Shown: positions 1-7,112 of the stretch, piece after piece
Numbering within the stretch: position 1 is the stretch's first letter
Layout: each line of letters starts with the position of its first letter
NCBI GenBank assembly: GCA_038198445.1
Contig: JBBPZZ010000163.1
Span: forward strand, 1-39,831
Length of the DNA: 39,831 nucleotides
DNA from: JACDDK01 sp038198445
Lineage (GTDB): Bacteria > Actinomycetota > Rubrobacteria > Rubrobacterales > Rubrobacteraceae
Reading direction: 5' to 3'
Notes under the pieces: generated by a model
What the model was told of the DNA's origin: nothing
The model's database searches: none
Seen by the model: the letters and a program-made list of their open reading frames with translations, nothing else
Position numbers and translations under genes: made by a program

Positions 1-346
1 CAGCCGCGCTGACGGCCTGAGCTTCGTGCGCTGCGGCGGCCCGGACGAGCCGGAAGTAGTCTCCCTGCGGTCCATCGCAACCCTCCGGGTGCCGCTCTAC
101 GACGGTCTGGAGTTGTATGTCCCCTCGTTCCTGGACGTCCTTGGAGACTTCACCGCGCTCGATGCGAGTGTAGGTAACGCCGGGCGCGACCTGTTGAGTG
201 GTACGCGTCTCTTTCAGGCTGGGTTTCCCGAGCGGTAGTTCTCCGGAATGAGGTGCATCCGGCTTCGCGGCGGTGGCAGCCGGAGCAAGGCCTAGAACAA
301 CGAGCAATATGGCCGCAAGTAGTTGGAATCTGCGTCTATGTGCCAT
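1..346 (-). CDS. Secreted protein, N-terminal part; probable phosphodiester glycosidase family (partial)
   Basis: The frame starts at ATG 346, with an AGGAGA ribosome binding site just upstream, and runs off the left edge after 115 codons. Residues 1-27 form a Sec-type signal peptide: an MAHRRR basic start, a hydrophobic core LLAAILLVVLGLAPAATA, and an Ala-X-Ala cleavage site. The following stretch, LGKPSLKETRTTQQVAPGV then TYTRI, resembles the lead-in of secreted NAGPA/DUF2233 phosphodiester glycosidases. Those enzymes cleave sugar-1-phosphodiesters. The catalytic domain lies outside the window, so this assignment rests on the N-terminus only. The gene follows the 37-residue peptide gene by 22 bp and shares its Pho-box promoter, which would suit a role in releasing phosphate from extracellular phosphodiesters. 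Another Pho-induced secreted enzyme is possible. Confidence 0.5.
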   Translation of the reverse strand, partial: MAHRRRFQLLAAILLVVLGLAPAATAAKPDAPHSGELPLGKPSLKETRTTQQVAPGVTYTRIERGEVSKDVQERGDIQLQTVVERHPEGCDGPQGDYFRLVRAAAAHEAQAVSAA

Positions 347-368
347 CTCTAGTCTCCTTTGCGACAGG

Positions 369-482
369 TTACGGGGTGGTGTTCTCTTCGACTATCTCTG
401 GTAGGAAGGCGAAGACCTCTGTGGAGAACAGAGTGATGAAGGTTGCCAGTACCCCCACTGCCAGGAAGCGCTTCTTACGCAT
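369..482 (-). CDS. 37-residue exported or membrane peptide
   Basis: ATG 482 follows a GAAGAGG ribosome binding site. The product is MRKKRFLAVGVLATFITLF, then STEVFAFLPEIVEENTTP, then TAA. It has a basic N-terminus, one hydrophobic segment (residues 6-19), a possible cleavage site after Val-Phe-Ala, and a short acidic tail of about 12 residues. It is the first gene after the Pho box at 542-585, and 22 bp separate it from the secreted protein downstream, so the two are probably co-transcribed. I do not recognise a family. It could be a small membrane protein, a precursor of a very short secreted peptide, or a leader that couples translation to the next gene. Confidence 0.6.
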   Translation of the reverse strand: MRKKRFLAVGVLATFITLFSTEVFAFLPEIVEENTTP

Positions 483-541
483 GCTTACCTCTTCCACTGT
501 ATCGTAACGTTGGAAGCAACTATAGGGAAGAGATAACGGTC

Positions 542-585
542 ATGTGTTAAACGTTGCTAAAATTCGGGTTAAATGTCCGCCAAAC
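542..585 (-). promoter_or_regulatory. Pho box 1 (four 11-bp direct repeats)
   Basis: Read on the minus strand, 585 to 542 gives four consecutive 11-bp units: GTTTGGC-GGAC, ATTTAAC-CCGA, ATTTTAG-CAAC and GTTTAAC-ACAT. The conserved heptamer every 11 bp is the layout of PhoP/PhoB binding sites. A -10-like TATAGT (519-524) lies 17 bp downstream, as expected for a Pho-activated promoter. It would drive the 37-residue peptide and the secreted enzyme. Assignment to PhoP/PhoB is inferred from layout and from the target genes. Confidence 0.75.
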
Positions 586-903
586 CCGAAACGAAGAGTG
601 GACGCGCCCTGTAAGATGCACTCGCTGAAGTATTTTAGCCTTCCTTCGTTACCCGCTGCTCGGTCGCCGGATCCGGGGTCTGGAAGGGTTGCGGCAGACC
701 GTCTCTGGAAGGGTTGCGGCAGACCGTCTATATAGGACTGCCCGACGAGGAACTCATTATGTTCTTCGTCTTGCAGTCTATCTTCATGTCCACCGTACTG
801 AAGGCGGTCCCGTAGGAGAAAGCTTCCACGACAGGCCGATCCCCGCTCCGCATAATTTAGCAGCATACCTCATAACTCATGTTGCAAGTCTGTAATTTTG
901 TGT
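586..903. other. Intergenic stretch without a convincing gene
   Basis: This stretch lies between Pho box 1 and the terminator of the nuclease gene. Short open frames exist on both strands, but none has a good ribosome binding site or recognisable product. It contains the tandem repeat at 679-728 and otherwise nothing I can name. Confidence 0.6.
679..728. repeat. Perfect tandem duplication of a 25-bp unit
   Basis: Two identical, directly adjacent 25-bp copies (679-703 and 704-728) begin TCTGGAAGGGTTGCGG and end AGACCGTC. They lie in non-coding DNA between the nuclease terminator and Pho box 1. Only two copies are present and no function is evident. Confidence 0.85.
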
Positions 904-904
904 G

Positions 905-940
905 AAAAATCGGCCCGCGCGGGAGTATCCGGGCGGGCCG
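905..940 (-). terminator. Rho-independent terminator of the ExeM-like nuclease gene
   Basis: The outer arms CGGCCCGC (911-918) and GCGGGCCG (933-940) pair perfectly. On the minus strand they are followed by A and five T residues (910-905). The hairpin starts 11 bp after the TAG at 951-953 that ends the displaced C-terminal frame of the nuclease. This supports 951, not 1024, as the ancestral gene end. Confidence 0.8.
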
Positions 941-950
941 TAAGGATGGG

Positions 951-1026
951 CTACTTGGAGAGTGTGAGGACGGGCGGATCGTGGTCGGAGACTTTGTGAC
1001 CGTCCGTCGGGTCTGCGCGCTGATTA
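951..1026 (-). pseudogene. Displaced C-terminus of the nuclease, carrying the catalytic SDH motif
   Basis: Just after the in-frame TAA at 1024-1026, another minus-strand frame reads NQRADPTDGHKV followed by SDHDPPVLTLSK and TAG at 951-953. Ser-Asp-His-Asp-Pro is the expected last motif of endonuclease/exonuclease/phosphatase (EEP) enzymes, where the His is the general base. The upstream frame stops at AHFDNDY, just where this segment should follow. A one-base insertion or two-base deletion near 1023-1029 explains the break. A sequencing error would look the same. Confidence 0.85.
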
Positions 1027-3234
1027 GTAGTCGTTGTCGAAGTGGGCGTAGCGGAAGTCGCCTACCTTGCTCTGGAGACCCTGGGTCATCAGGATATGGT
1101 CTAGGGTCTGCAGCTTGCCGGAGAAGGCGAAGCTGTAGCGTTCATCCGCCGGCGCCCGGTCCCAGAGGTTGTCCAGGGTCGTAGTTCCGTCCTGGAGGGT
1201 CGTGAGCGCGGACTCGTCTTCGAAGGCGTTCAGGTCTCCGGCGACTATAGAGCGCTTGCCTTCCGCCTCCAACTCGGCTACCCGGTCGCGCACGAACGCG
1301 GCCTGCGCTTCCCTGCACGCATCCGGCGCGGCTTTGGAGGCGAAGTGGTTCGAGAAGACGGTGAACTCGCCGAAGCCTTTTGCTTTGACCTCCACGGCGA
1401 GCGGCGGACGGTCGAAGAGACGACCCTCAATGTCGGAGCAGTCGAGGACCTCGGGCGCGGTCGCGGTCTTGCCGTACTGTGTCACGCTATTCACCTGCAC
1501 GCCGTCCTTGACCAGGAAGCCTACGTCGATTCCGCGGTTGTCGTTACCTTCCTTCAGGTAGGCGGTGTAGCCGCCGAGGGAAGTAGCGAGCGCCTGGAGC
1601 GTGGCGAGGTCGTAGACCTCCTGGACAGCGACGACCTCGGGCCTTTCGAGCCGGTTGTTTATGGCGTCGGTGAGGCGGGCGGTCTTCTCTGTGAACTCTG
1701 TCTGGCTAATGGTGCCGCCGTCGAGTTGCCCGCCGACGGGGAAGTAGTTCTCGACGTTGAACGAGGCGATGCGGAACTGCTTGTTATCGGATGGGGAGAG
1801 TTTGTCGTAAGGGTATGAGACGCCGGTGTCGGCGACGGCCGGAAGCTGACCGGGCTGCACCATGATCCGGTAGTTATCGAAGGAGAAGCCCATCGGGCCG
1901 ATCGTGTTCGTCACAGTATCGAACAGGTCAGCCTGAACCTCGGTGGTCGAGCCGTCTGGATCCAGAAATGGGTTGTCCGGGTCGCCCGCGCCCGCGTCGG
2001 CGTCGGTGGCGATGAGGGCTGGCTCCGTCTCGGTGCGGAAGACGCGATCTTGCTCCGTGCCGGGCGTCATGAATAGCTCGCCGAACTTGTTGGTGCCACC
2101 GGAGTTGGCGGTGCCGGTGGCGAGCGCGACGCGCATGCCTTCGAGGGTCTCGTAGTATGGGCGAGCCTGTGGATCCTGCCCCTCGGCGCGCGCCACGTCG
2201 ATCCCGACCGGCTCCGGCACGGGGGCCGTGCCAACCTTCTCGGGCTCCTGGTTGATGGTTTCGCTGAGGATGGTCTGGCCGAATTTCTCCTTTACCTGGC
2301 CGTTGATGCGGACCACGTCGCCCGGTTTATAGGCGCTCCGGTCGCGGACGTAGCCGACGAATATGCCTTCGGAGGTGTCGGGATTCGAGTCGGTGTCCGC
2401 ATTTTCCTCTTGAACGAAGATACCGGCGTCTTCCGGGAAACGCCGGATCGTGTTGTTCGGGCCGAAGCTCGCCCCGATCTCATCGTCTATCCCGGTCACG
2501 ACGCCCTCGATGGTGACGTCCTGTTCCGCAATGGGCGACTCCGCGCCGGAACCTTGAATGTCGTGGATCTTCGTGACGGCGGGTTCGGGCGGCGGAGTCG
2601 CACCACCGATGTTCTGCGGATCGCCTGCCTTCGGCCCCTCGAAGTCCGCGGCGTTGTCGTTAGTGTCCTGCTTGCCGCTATTTTTGCGTTCGAAGGCGTT
2701 CTCGCCGTTGGTGGTCGGGGTGGTCAGACCCGCGCCTTCGCGGCACGGGCTGTTCGGGGAGCCGACGCCGTCTATCACGGGGCTGGATGCGCCGGTGAGC
2801 CGCGCGCCGCTACTATTAGAAGACTGAAGGTCTGTGATGCCGGTGCCGTAGGTCTGGTCTCCCGTAACGGAACCCGAGTAGCCGCTGCTGTTGGTGAAGA
2901 GGTAGTGTTGTCCGGGCTTCAAGACGGTATTGTCCGGCACGGTTGCGCGGTCGGATGGGCTGCCGGACGAAGAGGCGCAGCCCTGCAGACTGTAGCCGAA
3001 GATGTCGCGATCCACGGCCGAAGTGTTCATCAGCTCGACGAACTCGTCGTTGTCGCCGGTCGGGCCGCGGAAGCGGAACTCCGAGATCACGACGCCGTTC
3101 TCCGACGCCGACGCCTGCGCTACCGACAGCAGCCCGACGGCCAGAGCCAGCGTCAGTATGGCGACGGCATGAAGGCTGAATGCCTCTACGGTAGCCTTCA
3201 ATCCGTGCTGGCTTGTTTGCTTCAACTTTCTCAT
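1024..3234 (-). CDS. Secreted ExeM-like nuclease with lamin-tail domain, C-terminus frameshifted
   Basis: The 736-residue product is a predicted extracellular nuclease that would release phosphate-rich nucleotides from DNA. Residues 1-44 hold a signal peptide ending near QASAS. Residues 45-210 resemble a lamin-tail domain (VISEFRFRGPTGDNDEFVEL). Residues 220-345 resemble the OB-like domain of ExeM-type nucleases. The EEP domain follows from KQFRIASFNVENYF and shows VQEVYD, SNHFASK, GDLNAFEDES and TLDHIL. The final SDH motif is missing from this frame and lies in another frame at 951-1026, so the product as read should be inactive. ATG 3234 directly abuts a GAGAGG ribosome binding site, so TTG at 3225, nine bases further, is a possible start. 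No Pho box is obvious upstream. Read-through from the phytase-like gene 153 bp away is possible. Confidence 0.85.
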   Translation of the reverse strand: MRKLKQTSQHGLKATVEAFSLHAVAILTLALAVGLLSVAQASASENGVVISEFRFRGPTGDNDEFVELMNTSAVDRDIFGYSLQGCASSSGSPSDRATVPDNTVLKPGQHYLFTNSSGYSGSVTGDQTYGTGITDLQSSNSSGARLTGASSPVIDGVGSPNSPCREGAGLTTPTTNGENAFERKNSGKQDTNDNAADFEGPKAGDPQNIGGATPPPEPAVTKIHDIQGSGAESPIAEQDVTIEGVVTGIDDEIGASFGPNNTIRRFPEDAGIFVQEENADTDSNPDTSEGIFVGYVRDRSAYKPGDVVRINGQVKEKFGQTILSETINQEPEKVGTAPVPEPVGIDVARAEGQDPQARPYYETLEGMRVALATGTANSGGTNKFGELFMTPGTEQDRVFRTETEPALIATDADAGAGDPDNPFLDPDGSTTEVQADLFDTVTNTIGPMGFSFDNYRIMVQPGQLPAVADTGVSYPYDKLSPSDNKQFRIASFNVENYFPVGGQLDGGTISQTEFTEKTARLTDAINNRLERPEVVAVQEVYDLATLQALATSLGGYTAYLKEGNDNRGIDVGFLVKDGVQVNSVTQYGKTATAPEVLDCSDIEGRLFDRPPLAVEVKAKGFGEFTVFSNHFASKAAPDACREAQAAFVRDRVAELEAEGKRSIVAGDLNAFEDESALTTLQDGTTTLDNLWDRAPADERYSFAFSGKLQTLDHILMTQGLQSKVGDFRYAHFDNDY

Positions 3235-3387
3235 CCTCTCTTTTCGTGTTTTCTACTGCCCGCTCGCTTAAACAGCGGCTTGTCTTCCGCGGGTGTCGCG
3301 GACGCTACATCAGCCCGATCGTTAATACAGTCATCAGCCTGAATCGGCGTATCTACTCGCCTCCTGCCGTCTCTATATGTTGTCCGT

Positions 3388-4620
3388 CTACAGCTTCGCG
3401 GCCAGCGAGATCACTCTCGTCACCTGAACATCGTTGAAGTTGTCGTCGCTCTGGAGCAGGAGCGACCGCCGTCCGCCGGGAAGCCGCGGCCCGAGCGCCA
3501 GACTCTCGTAGTTGTCCAGCAGCGGGTTCTCCTGCATGCCGGGCGTCGTCGCGCCGCTCGTTGGGCAGTCGGCCAAGTCCACCAGCAACTCTTTCTGGAC
3601 CGGCTGCAGGCCCGGTTCCGCGAGTGTCGGCTCGCCCGAGACGTCCTCCGCTCCCTTGAGTGAGACCCGGAAGACGCGGACGGTGTTTCCCTCGCCGGAG
3701 ACGAAGCCGCGCTCCAACACCAGCAACTCCTTCTCGGAGAGAGCCACCACCTCCGAGACGCTCTGGCCCGGCTCGGTCAGGTAATAGAACTCCTCGGCGG
3801 GCTTGAAGCCACCTTTCCCCCGATCCTCGTAGCGCAGGATGCGGATGCGGTTCTCGCCGTCAGCCGTCTGCCCATCCGCCGCGAGCGGTCCCTCGACCGC
3901 CGTGAACAGACTACGGTTGTTCGGGCTCAAGGAGAGGCTCTCGAACGTCTGGTTGCGGGTGGCCTGACCCTCGGGCGCGACCCTGAACTTCTGCGGCACC
4001 GGAAGCTCTTCCAGGAGAGTGCCGTCGAGAGAGAAGCGCCGGATCGAGGGCTCCGTTTCTGAGGAGACGAGCAAGTCTCCCTTGCGCGTAAGCGCCAGCC
4101 CTTCGCCGTCGAAGCTGGAGGAGGTGAACGGTTGACCGCTCGCGTCCTTCAGGGTGGTTACGTCCAGGATGCGCGGGGTACCGAGCGTTCCACCCTTCGT
4201 CGGTAGCTGAAGCGTGTAGAAGCGGGCCGGAGAGTCGGAGGCCGGGCCGTTGTCCACCAGACTGTAGTAGACTCCTCGCCGCTGGTCGTAGGTCAGGGCC
4301 GAGAGGCCGCCGACGCTCGTTCCCTCGTAGGTCTGCTTGTTCAGCGCGTCGGAGAATCCGAGGAAATCCACGCCCGTCGCACACGTTGGCGCATCGGATC
4401 GGGGCGGAGCGGCGGTGGCGATCCCGGAGTTCGCGAACATTAGCATGGATACCGCCAGGAGGGCGGCGAGCAGGGTGATGCACAACCGCGGAACTTCCCC
4501 GGCTCCGGCCCGATAAGGGTAAAGACTCATGGTGGCAGCGTCTCCGTTACCGAGCCGCCGAACCGCTCTCCGGCGCGCGGCGCCCGCCCCCGCCAGGAAC
4601 TTGGGCCTTGAAATTCTCAC
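3388..4620 (-). CDS. Secreted esterase-like activity of phytase family protein
   Basis: The 410-residue protein has the beta-propeller 'phytase-like' domain from about residue 80 (GVDFLGFSDALNKQTYEG) to the end. Motifs include LSALTYDQRRGVYYSLVDN, SSFDGEGLAL, NQTFESLSLSPN and a closing SLALGPR/LQSDDNFNDV region. Related proteins hydrolyse extracellular phosphate esters. The GTG start has a strong GGGGAGG site six bases upstream. The long leader is odd: it opens with MRISRPKFLAGAGAA, which resembles a twin-arginine signal with the second Arg replaced by Pro. A second hydrophobic stretch (about residues 44-68) then ends in ATAAP, like a Sec cleavage site. An internal ATG at residue 31 would give a normal Sec signal peptide. 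Pho box 2 lies upstream. Confidence 0.8.
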   Translation of the reverse strand: MRISRPKFLAGAGAARRRAVRRLGNGDAATMSLYPYRAGAGEVPRLCITLLAALLAVSMLMFANSGIATAAPPRSDAPTCATGVDFLGFSDALNKQTYEGTSVGGLSALTYDQRRGVYYSLVDNGPASDSPARFYTLQLPTKGGTLGTPRILDVTTLKDASGQPFTSSSFDGEGLALTRKGDLLVSSETEPSIRRFSLDGTLLEELPVPQKFRVAPEGQATRNQTFESLSLSPNNRSLFTAVEGPLAADGQTADGENRIRILRYEDRGKGGFKPAEEFYYLTEPGQSVSEVVALSEKELLVLERGFVSGEGNTVRVFRVSLKGAEDVSGEPTLAEPGLQPVQKELLVDLADCPTSGATTPGMQENPLLDNYESLALGPRLPGGRRSLLLQSDDNFNDVQVTRVISLAAKL

Positions 4621-4678
4621 TACTACCTCCCCAAGGTTGCCAGATAACCTCGGCAGAGCTTACTAATTTCACCGGGAG

Positions 4679-4733
4679 AGCAGGTTACAAGAGAGTAAAC
4701 TTTGAGTAAAAAATGGAACAAAGTAGATTAACC
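4679..4733 (-). promoter_or_regulatory. Pho box 2 (five 11-bp direct repeats)
   Basis: Read on the minus strand from 4733 to 4679, five 11-bp units follow each other without gaps: GGTTAAT-CTAC, TTTGTTC-CATT, TTTTACT-CAAA, GTTTACT-CTCT and TGTAACC-TGCT. They match the period and heptamer of Pho boxes 1 and 3, more loosely in the second unit. The AT-rich block lies 59 bp upstream of the GTG of the phytase-like gene. A clear -10 hexamer is not obvious; TTAGTA near 4663 is a candidate. Confidence 0.7.
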
Positions 4734-4745
4734 GTCCACTATGCA

Positions 4746-4784
4746 GAGAGACGTCGCCTATCTCCAGGTAGGCGACGTCCTCTC
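4746..4784. terminator. Long hairpin after the PhoX gene
   Basis: ACGTCGCCTA (4751-4760) pairs perfectly with TAGGCGACGT (4769-4778) around an 8-base loop. GAGAG and CTCTC extend the stem past a one-base bulge. It lies 25 bp beyond the PhoX stop and upstream of Pho box 2, so it probably separates the two transcription units. There is no T-run on either strand, so it may act as a Rho-assisted or RNA-stabilising structure instead. Confidence 0.6.
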
Positions 4785-4808
4785 ACCGCCGGATAGAGTT
4801 CGCCGGGG

Positions 4809-6269
4809 TTAGTTGTCGTCAGTTGTCGGGGCTATCGACACGAACTGGTCGGTCGGGATGTCCTGGCCGGCGTGCTGGCGGTCGACGAAGAGGGACTCGT
4901 CCGTGACGAGCTCCTCGCGGGGCGTGCCCTCGGTGAACTTCTCCGTGCCTTTGAGGGCGAAGTAGATGCCCGTAGGCTCCGCGACACAGTCCTTGAGCGA
5001 GGCGAACCGCTCGACCTGGTCGGCGGGCCTGTGCTTGCCGCCCTGTGGAGAAGCGACCCAGATGTCGTCGCCCATCGTCTTGCTGGGTGGGCTGCCGCCC
5101 GGGTCTTCGGCAATGGCGAGGTTGCCTTTACGGTCGAGCGCCAGGTTGTCCGGCATGTCGAACTCGGGCGTGGTGTTGCCGGCTTGTGCTCCGACGTACT
5201 GGTAGGCGAACGGATTCTTCTTCGAGGAGAGATCCACGGCGAGCACTTCATCCGTGCCGGTAAGGGCAACGTAGAGAGTGTTGCCTCCGTTGTTCTTATC
5301 CTTGCCGGTGCTCTGGCCGGTCTCGACGTCCTCTGGCCGGTTGTAGCCGTTGGCTCCCATCGCATTCGCCGCGGTCTGGGCGTCGGTCCGCGCGGCTTCA
5401 TCAGGGATATTGACCCAGACTCCCTGGCCGGTACGGCCGTTGCTCGTCTTCAGCGCCTGGAGTTGGCCGTCGGAGAGATCCCCCTTCCGATCCGGTATGA
5501 AGCGGAAGATGCTGCCGGGGTCGCTCTCGGTAATCCCGTAGTAGTAGCCTTTCCGGTCGAAGCGCATCCCCTCGTGCGCCTTCGATCCGAGCGCCGGACG
5601 GACGGCGATACCGTCGTTGAACGGGGCGACGTTGTCGCGCGGGTCGTTGGTCTTTAGTTTGGTCGGGTCGTTCGGGTCGACGAAGAACTCGTAGACCAGA
5701 CCGGCCTTCGCTTCAGGGACCTGCGGGTCGGGACCCGCTGAACTGCTGGTCTCCTCGCCGGCGAGGATCGTTCCCCAGGGACTCCACACGATGCCGTCGA
5801 AGCGCTCCCAGTCGGATCTCTGGGCGAGCACGTTGGTCTTGCCGGTCTTCAGGTCCGTGACCGAGACCTCGGCGCCGGGGCTGACCTCGTGGGTCCGGTA
5901 GACGTAGCGTCCCGCATCCTTGCCTGTCTCGTTCTGGGTGTTCATGTCCCAGAGGTCTTCGGTACCGCCGTCGCCTTCCTGGGCCACGATCTGCTGATCG
6001 TAGCCTGACGGAAGCACGAACGGTTTGTTCACGGCGCCGGGACACGCCGACGAGGATGCCAGCGGCTTGAACTTCTCGAACGGCGAGTAGTTGGCTTCCG
6101 TGTTGATCGACTGCCCGTTTCCATGCCTGTTCCCATTATGGGACGGCCCGTCCTGAGCATGTCCCAGGTTCGCCGCCGTCAGCGACAGTGCGGCCGCCGC
6201 CGCTACACCTCCTACTATAGCCAGCAACCGGCGGTATCTCGCCCGTCTCTCACTCCATGCACCTTCCAA
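4809..6269 (-). CDS. PhoX-type (DUF839) secreted alkaline phosphatase
   Basis: The 486-residue protein starts at TTG 6269, seven bases after a GAGGAGG site. Residues 1-38 form an export signal with arginine-rich ERRARYRRLL before a hydrophobic core and GHAQ. The mature part begins near YSPFEKFKPL. The motif SPWGTILAGEET matches the PWGT-x-L-x-x-EE signature of PhoX proteins, whose Glu residues help bind the Fe/Ca cofactor. KAHEGMRFDRKGYYYGITES, SIFRFIPDRKGDL and FDMPDNLALDRKGNLAIAED are further propeller-repeat motifs. PhoX enzymes release phosphate from many extracellular monoesters and diesters. Pho box 3 lies upstream, consistent with induction by phosphate starvation. The arginine-rich leader could use the Tat route, as known for PhoX, but no perfect SRRxFLK motif is present. 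Confidence 0.88.
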   Translation of the reverse strand: MEGAWSERRARYRRLLAIVGGVAAAAALSLTAANLGHAQDGPSHNGNRHGNGQSINTEANYSPFEKFKPLASSSACPGAVNKPFVLPSGYDQQIVAQEGDGGTEDLWDMNTQNETGKDAGRYVYRTHEVSPGAEVSVTDLKTGKTNVLAQRSDWERFDGIVWSPWGTILAGEETSSSAGPDPQVPEAKAGLVYEFFVDPNDPTKLKTNDPRDNVAPFNDGIAVRPALGSKAHEGMRFDRKGYYYGITESDPGSIFRFIPDRKGDLSDGQLQALKTSNGRTGQGVWVNIPDEAARTDAQTAANAMGANGYNRPEDVETGQSTGKDKNNGGNTLYVALTGTDEVLAVDLSSKKNPFAYQYVGAQAGNTTPEFDMPDNLALDRKGNLAIAEDPGGSPPSKTMGDDIWVASPQGGKHRPADQVERFASLKDCVAEPTGIYFALKGTEKFTEGTPREELVTDESLFVDRQHAGQDIPTDQFVSIAPTTDDN

Positions 6270-6350
6270 GAATCTGCCTCCTCTGACTCGTGGCGGGGAT
6301 TCCCCTACCCTCGTTACGGCGAAGAAAAGTATAGGGAGGAAGATGGAGTA

Positions 6351-6394
6351 GAAGGTTAATTAACCGGAAACTTTGCGTTAAATGGACGTCAAAT
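6351..6394 (-). promoter_or_regulatory. Pho box 3 (four 11-bp direct repeats)
   Basis: Read on the minus strand from 6394 to 6351: ATTTGAC-GTCC, ATTTAAC-GCAA, AGTTTCC-GGTT and AATTAAC-CTTC. Units 1, 2 and 4 share the heptamer seen in Pho box 1, and all fall in an exact 11-bp register. The block ends 81 bp upstream of the PhoX start codon. TATACT (about 6327-6332, minus strand) is a possible -10. Confidence 0.75.
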
Positions 6395-6502
6395 ACGACG
6401 GGCTCGGGAGAGAGTAAAAGGCACCCTGTAAGGGACCAATTTACCGAGTAATAGAAAACCAGAGCCAAAAGCCCCGGTCATAAATCGTGCCAGATTAGTT
6501 AT

Positions 6503-6802
6503 TTACGAGAAGACGATGGGAACCCTTACGAGCGAGGGCTGTTCACCCTCACCTTTCCCGCTGTCTGACCACGCCTCGATAAAGCCACGCTTTCCCGAAG
6601 GGTTCTGTGAGAGCGTAATCTCGCCCAAGAACTCGCCAATAACTCCCATGCCACCGGAGCTCTGGGCGAAACCTGAACCGATCGTGGTTCCATCTTCCTC
6701 AACGATTCTAACGTTCACCTGACCCTCAAACCCCGTCCCGTATCCAGCGAAATGGTTGTTGTGGCTGACAAGATCGCCCGGGCCAGGGTGATTCAGCAGC
6801 AC
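6503..6802 (-). CDS. Short Gmad2 immunoglobulin-like domain protein, possibly 5'-truncated
   Basis: The 99-residue product is almost entirely one Gmad2 Ig-like beta domain. It shows an HPGPGDLVSHNNHFAGYG entry, GFEGQVNVRIVEEDG, and GVIGEFLGEITL, then the G-x-x-x-EAWS-x-S-x-x-G end. Gmad2 domains usually sit at the C-terminus of exported proteins after a signal peptide or another domain. Here there is neither: the frame opens only at a TAA at 6818-6820 and GTG 6802 is the first start, with no ribosome binding site at the usual distance. A promoter-like element with a CRP-like palindrome lies just upstream. Either a signal-less domain gene or a remnant of a longer one. Confidence 0.6.
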   Translation of the reverse strand: MLLNHPGPGDLVSHNNHFAGYGTGFEGQVNVRIVEEDGTTIGSGFAQSSGGMGVIGEFLGEITLSQNPSGKRGFIEAWSDSGKGEGEQPSLVRVPIVFS

Positions 6803-7112
6803 ATATGGGCGCTGCAGTTATTTTTCCTCACGTTGCATATCCTAACCCCCTGCATTCGTATGGCGTGAACAAAATCACACGAATAAGGGTACTAGTCGCA
6901 GACGTTATTACAATAGCCAATTTAGCTCGCGTTCGGAGGAAGACACCGTTGATTAGCGCAGCGATCTGGCTGTCTGTTACCGCTCGGATAAGAGATAAGT
7001 AGCGTCAATTTGGTATAGATAGTACTATGTGCTTAACTGTCGAACAGACGATTTGGTGACGTCTGTGAGGCGTTTATCTGAATGGCTTCTGTAAGTTCTC
7101 TACCCGATCTTC
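6803..7112. other. AT-richer intergenic region with promoter-like elements and a weak hairpin
   Basis: No coding frame stands out. The left part carries the CRP-like palindrome at 6864-6879 and a -10-like TAGGAT (6839-6844, minus). ACAGACG (7044-7050) pairs with CGTCTGT (7060-7066) about 47 bp past the S9 peptidase stop. It lacks a T-run on the minus strand and is only a weak terminator candidate. Confidence 0.5.
6864..6879 (-). promoter_or_regulatory. CRP-like palindrome before the Gmad2 gene
   Basis: On the minus strand the site reads TGTGA-TTTTGT-TCACG. This matches nine of ten half-site positions of the TGTGA-N6-TCACA consensus used by CRP/GlxR-type regulators. Its centre lies 30 bp from the centre of a -10-like TAGGAT (6839-6844). 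That puts it about 40 bp before the expected transcript start, the usual class II activator position. The regulator is not in the window. Confidence 0.5.

Noticed and set aside
540..866. A 108-codon minus-strand open frame
   Set aside because: It overlaps Pho box 1 and the tandem repeat, has no ribosome binding site, and its translation has no protein-like pattern.
3235..3387. A possible Pho box before the nuclease gene
   Set aside because: Only one TATTAAC-like heptamer is present and there is no 11-bp register. A GGCTGATG pair about 24 bp apart does not match the other boxes.
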